Shown here: piece after piece, positions 5,984-6,158 of the stretch | Layout of the letters: every line of letters begins with the position of its first letter | Position numbering within the stretch: position 1 is the first letter of the stretch | From: Spirochaetaceae bacterium | Lineage (GTDB): Bacteria; Spirochaetota; Spirochaetia; Treponematales; Breznakiellaceae | DNA length: 6,158 nucleotides | Reading direction: 5' to 3' | Assembly (NCBI GenBank): GCA_031284645.1 | Contig: JAITXS010000184.1 | Coordinates: 1 to 6,158 of the forward strand | Translations under genes and position numbers: made by a program | The notes under the pieces: generated by a model | Database searches by the model: none | What the model saw: only the letters and a program-made list of their open reading frames with translations | What the model was told of the DNA's origin: nothing

Positions 5984-6158
5984 GGAATCGGCATTGAAGA
6001 AGCATTAAAGTGGATCCGTAAAGAAATTAAGGAAGCCGTAAAATTCCCTATAAACCTTGAGGATGCGCCGGAACTTTCCCCGGAGGCTCTCAAGGAATTT
6101 GCCCACCTGGCGGCAGAGCGGAACCGGCAGAAAAAGCGGCAAGTGGTAACCCTGCGCC
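5984..6158 (+). CDS. BrnA/CopG-like antitoxin, N-terminal part, no visible start (partial)
   Basis: The plus-strand frame runs to the right edge and reads E-E-A-L-K-W-I-R-K-E-I-K-E-A-V, then L-E-D-A-P-E-L-S-P-E-A-L-K-E-F, then R-Q-K-K-R-Q-V-V-T-L-R. The acidic D-x-P-E-L linker followed by a K-K-x-x-V-T-L-R strand resembles antitoxins of the BrnA/CopG type. In that family this strand opens the ribbon-helix-helix DNA-binding domain and the partner is an RNase toxin encoded alongside. The DNA-binding helices and any toxin lie beyond the window. The frame stays open back to 5915, but no ATG, GTG or TTG lies in it before the antitoxin-like part. An upstream in-frame ATG (5888) is cut off by TGA at 5912-5914. 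The gene may therefore have lost its 5' end, or use a rare start such as ATT at 5993. It is convergent with none of the leftward genes and probably a separate unit. Confidence 0.5.

Noticed and set aside
5835..5985. Integron attC site or tRNA in the GC-rich block
   Set aside because: No matching attC core pair and no cloverleaf could be built from the hairpins.

Overview
The window looks like an accessory segment of a bacterial chromosome, most plausibly from a spirochaete such as a termite-gut type Treponema. That assignment is inference. It rests on the long runs of G-D-Y-D-R-A-I-x-D-Y type tetratricopeptide (TPR) repeats, the mixed base composition, and a BrnA/CopG-like antitoxin fragment at one edge. 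No rRNA, tRNA, transposase or CRISPR array is visible.

Almost every gene reads leftward (minus strand). In transcription order they are: (1) a BCS1-type AAA+ ATPase whose predicted membrane-anchor segment (5458-5589) is separated from the ATPase body (4312-5445) by one in-frame TAG; (2) a 598-residue TPR protein with a lysine-rich hinge (2431-4227); (3) an 89-residue DUF4116-like repeat protein (2137-2406); (4) a 268-residue protein with the block pattern of the uracil-DNA glycosylase-like superfamily (1324-2130); (5) after a 136-base gap, a 270-residue TPR protein (375-1187); (6) a second TPR protein with near-identical 34-residue units that runs off the left edge (1-355). Genes 2-4 are tightly packed (gaps of 24 and 6 bases), as are 5 and 6 (19 bases). 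They therefore look like two transcription units, or one unit with an internal start.

Composition changes sharply along the window. The TPR genes at 1-1240 are GC-rich, the stretch 1240-2430 is very AT-rich, and 2431-5445 is intermediate. This suggests that parts of the locus were assembled from different sources.

The right end (5590-5983) has no convincing gene. It holds an AT-rich divergent upstream region, then a GC-rich block with small hairpins. From about 5984 a plus-strand frame encodes the N-terminal part of a BrnA/CopG-like antitoxin with no usable start codon, and it is cut by the window edge.

A possible functional reading, by inference only: a membrane-anchored BCS1-like ATPase works with TPR scaffolds and a UDG-fold protein of unknown activity. 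The most concrete anomaly is the in-frame TAG in the ATPase gene.
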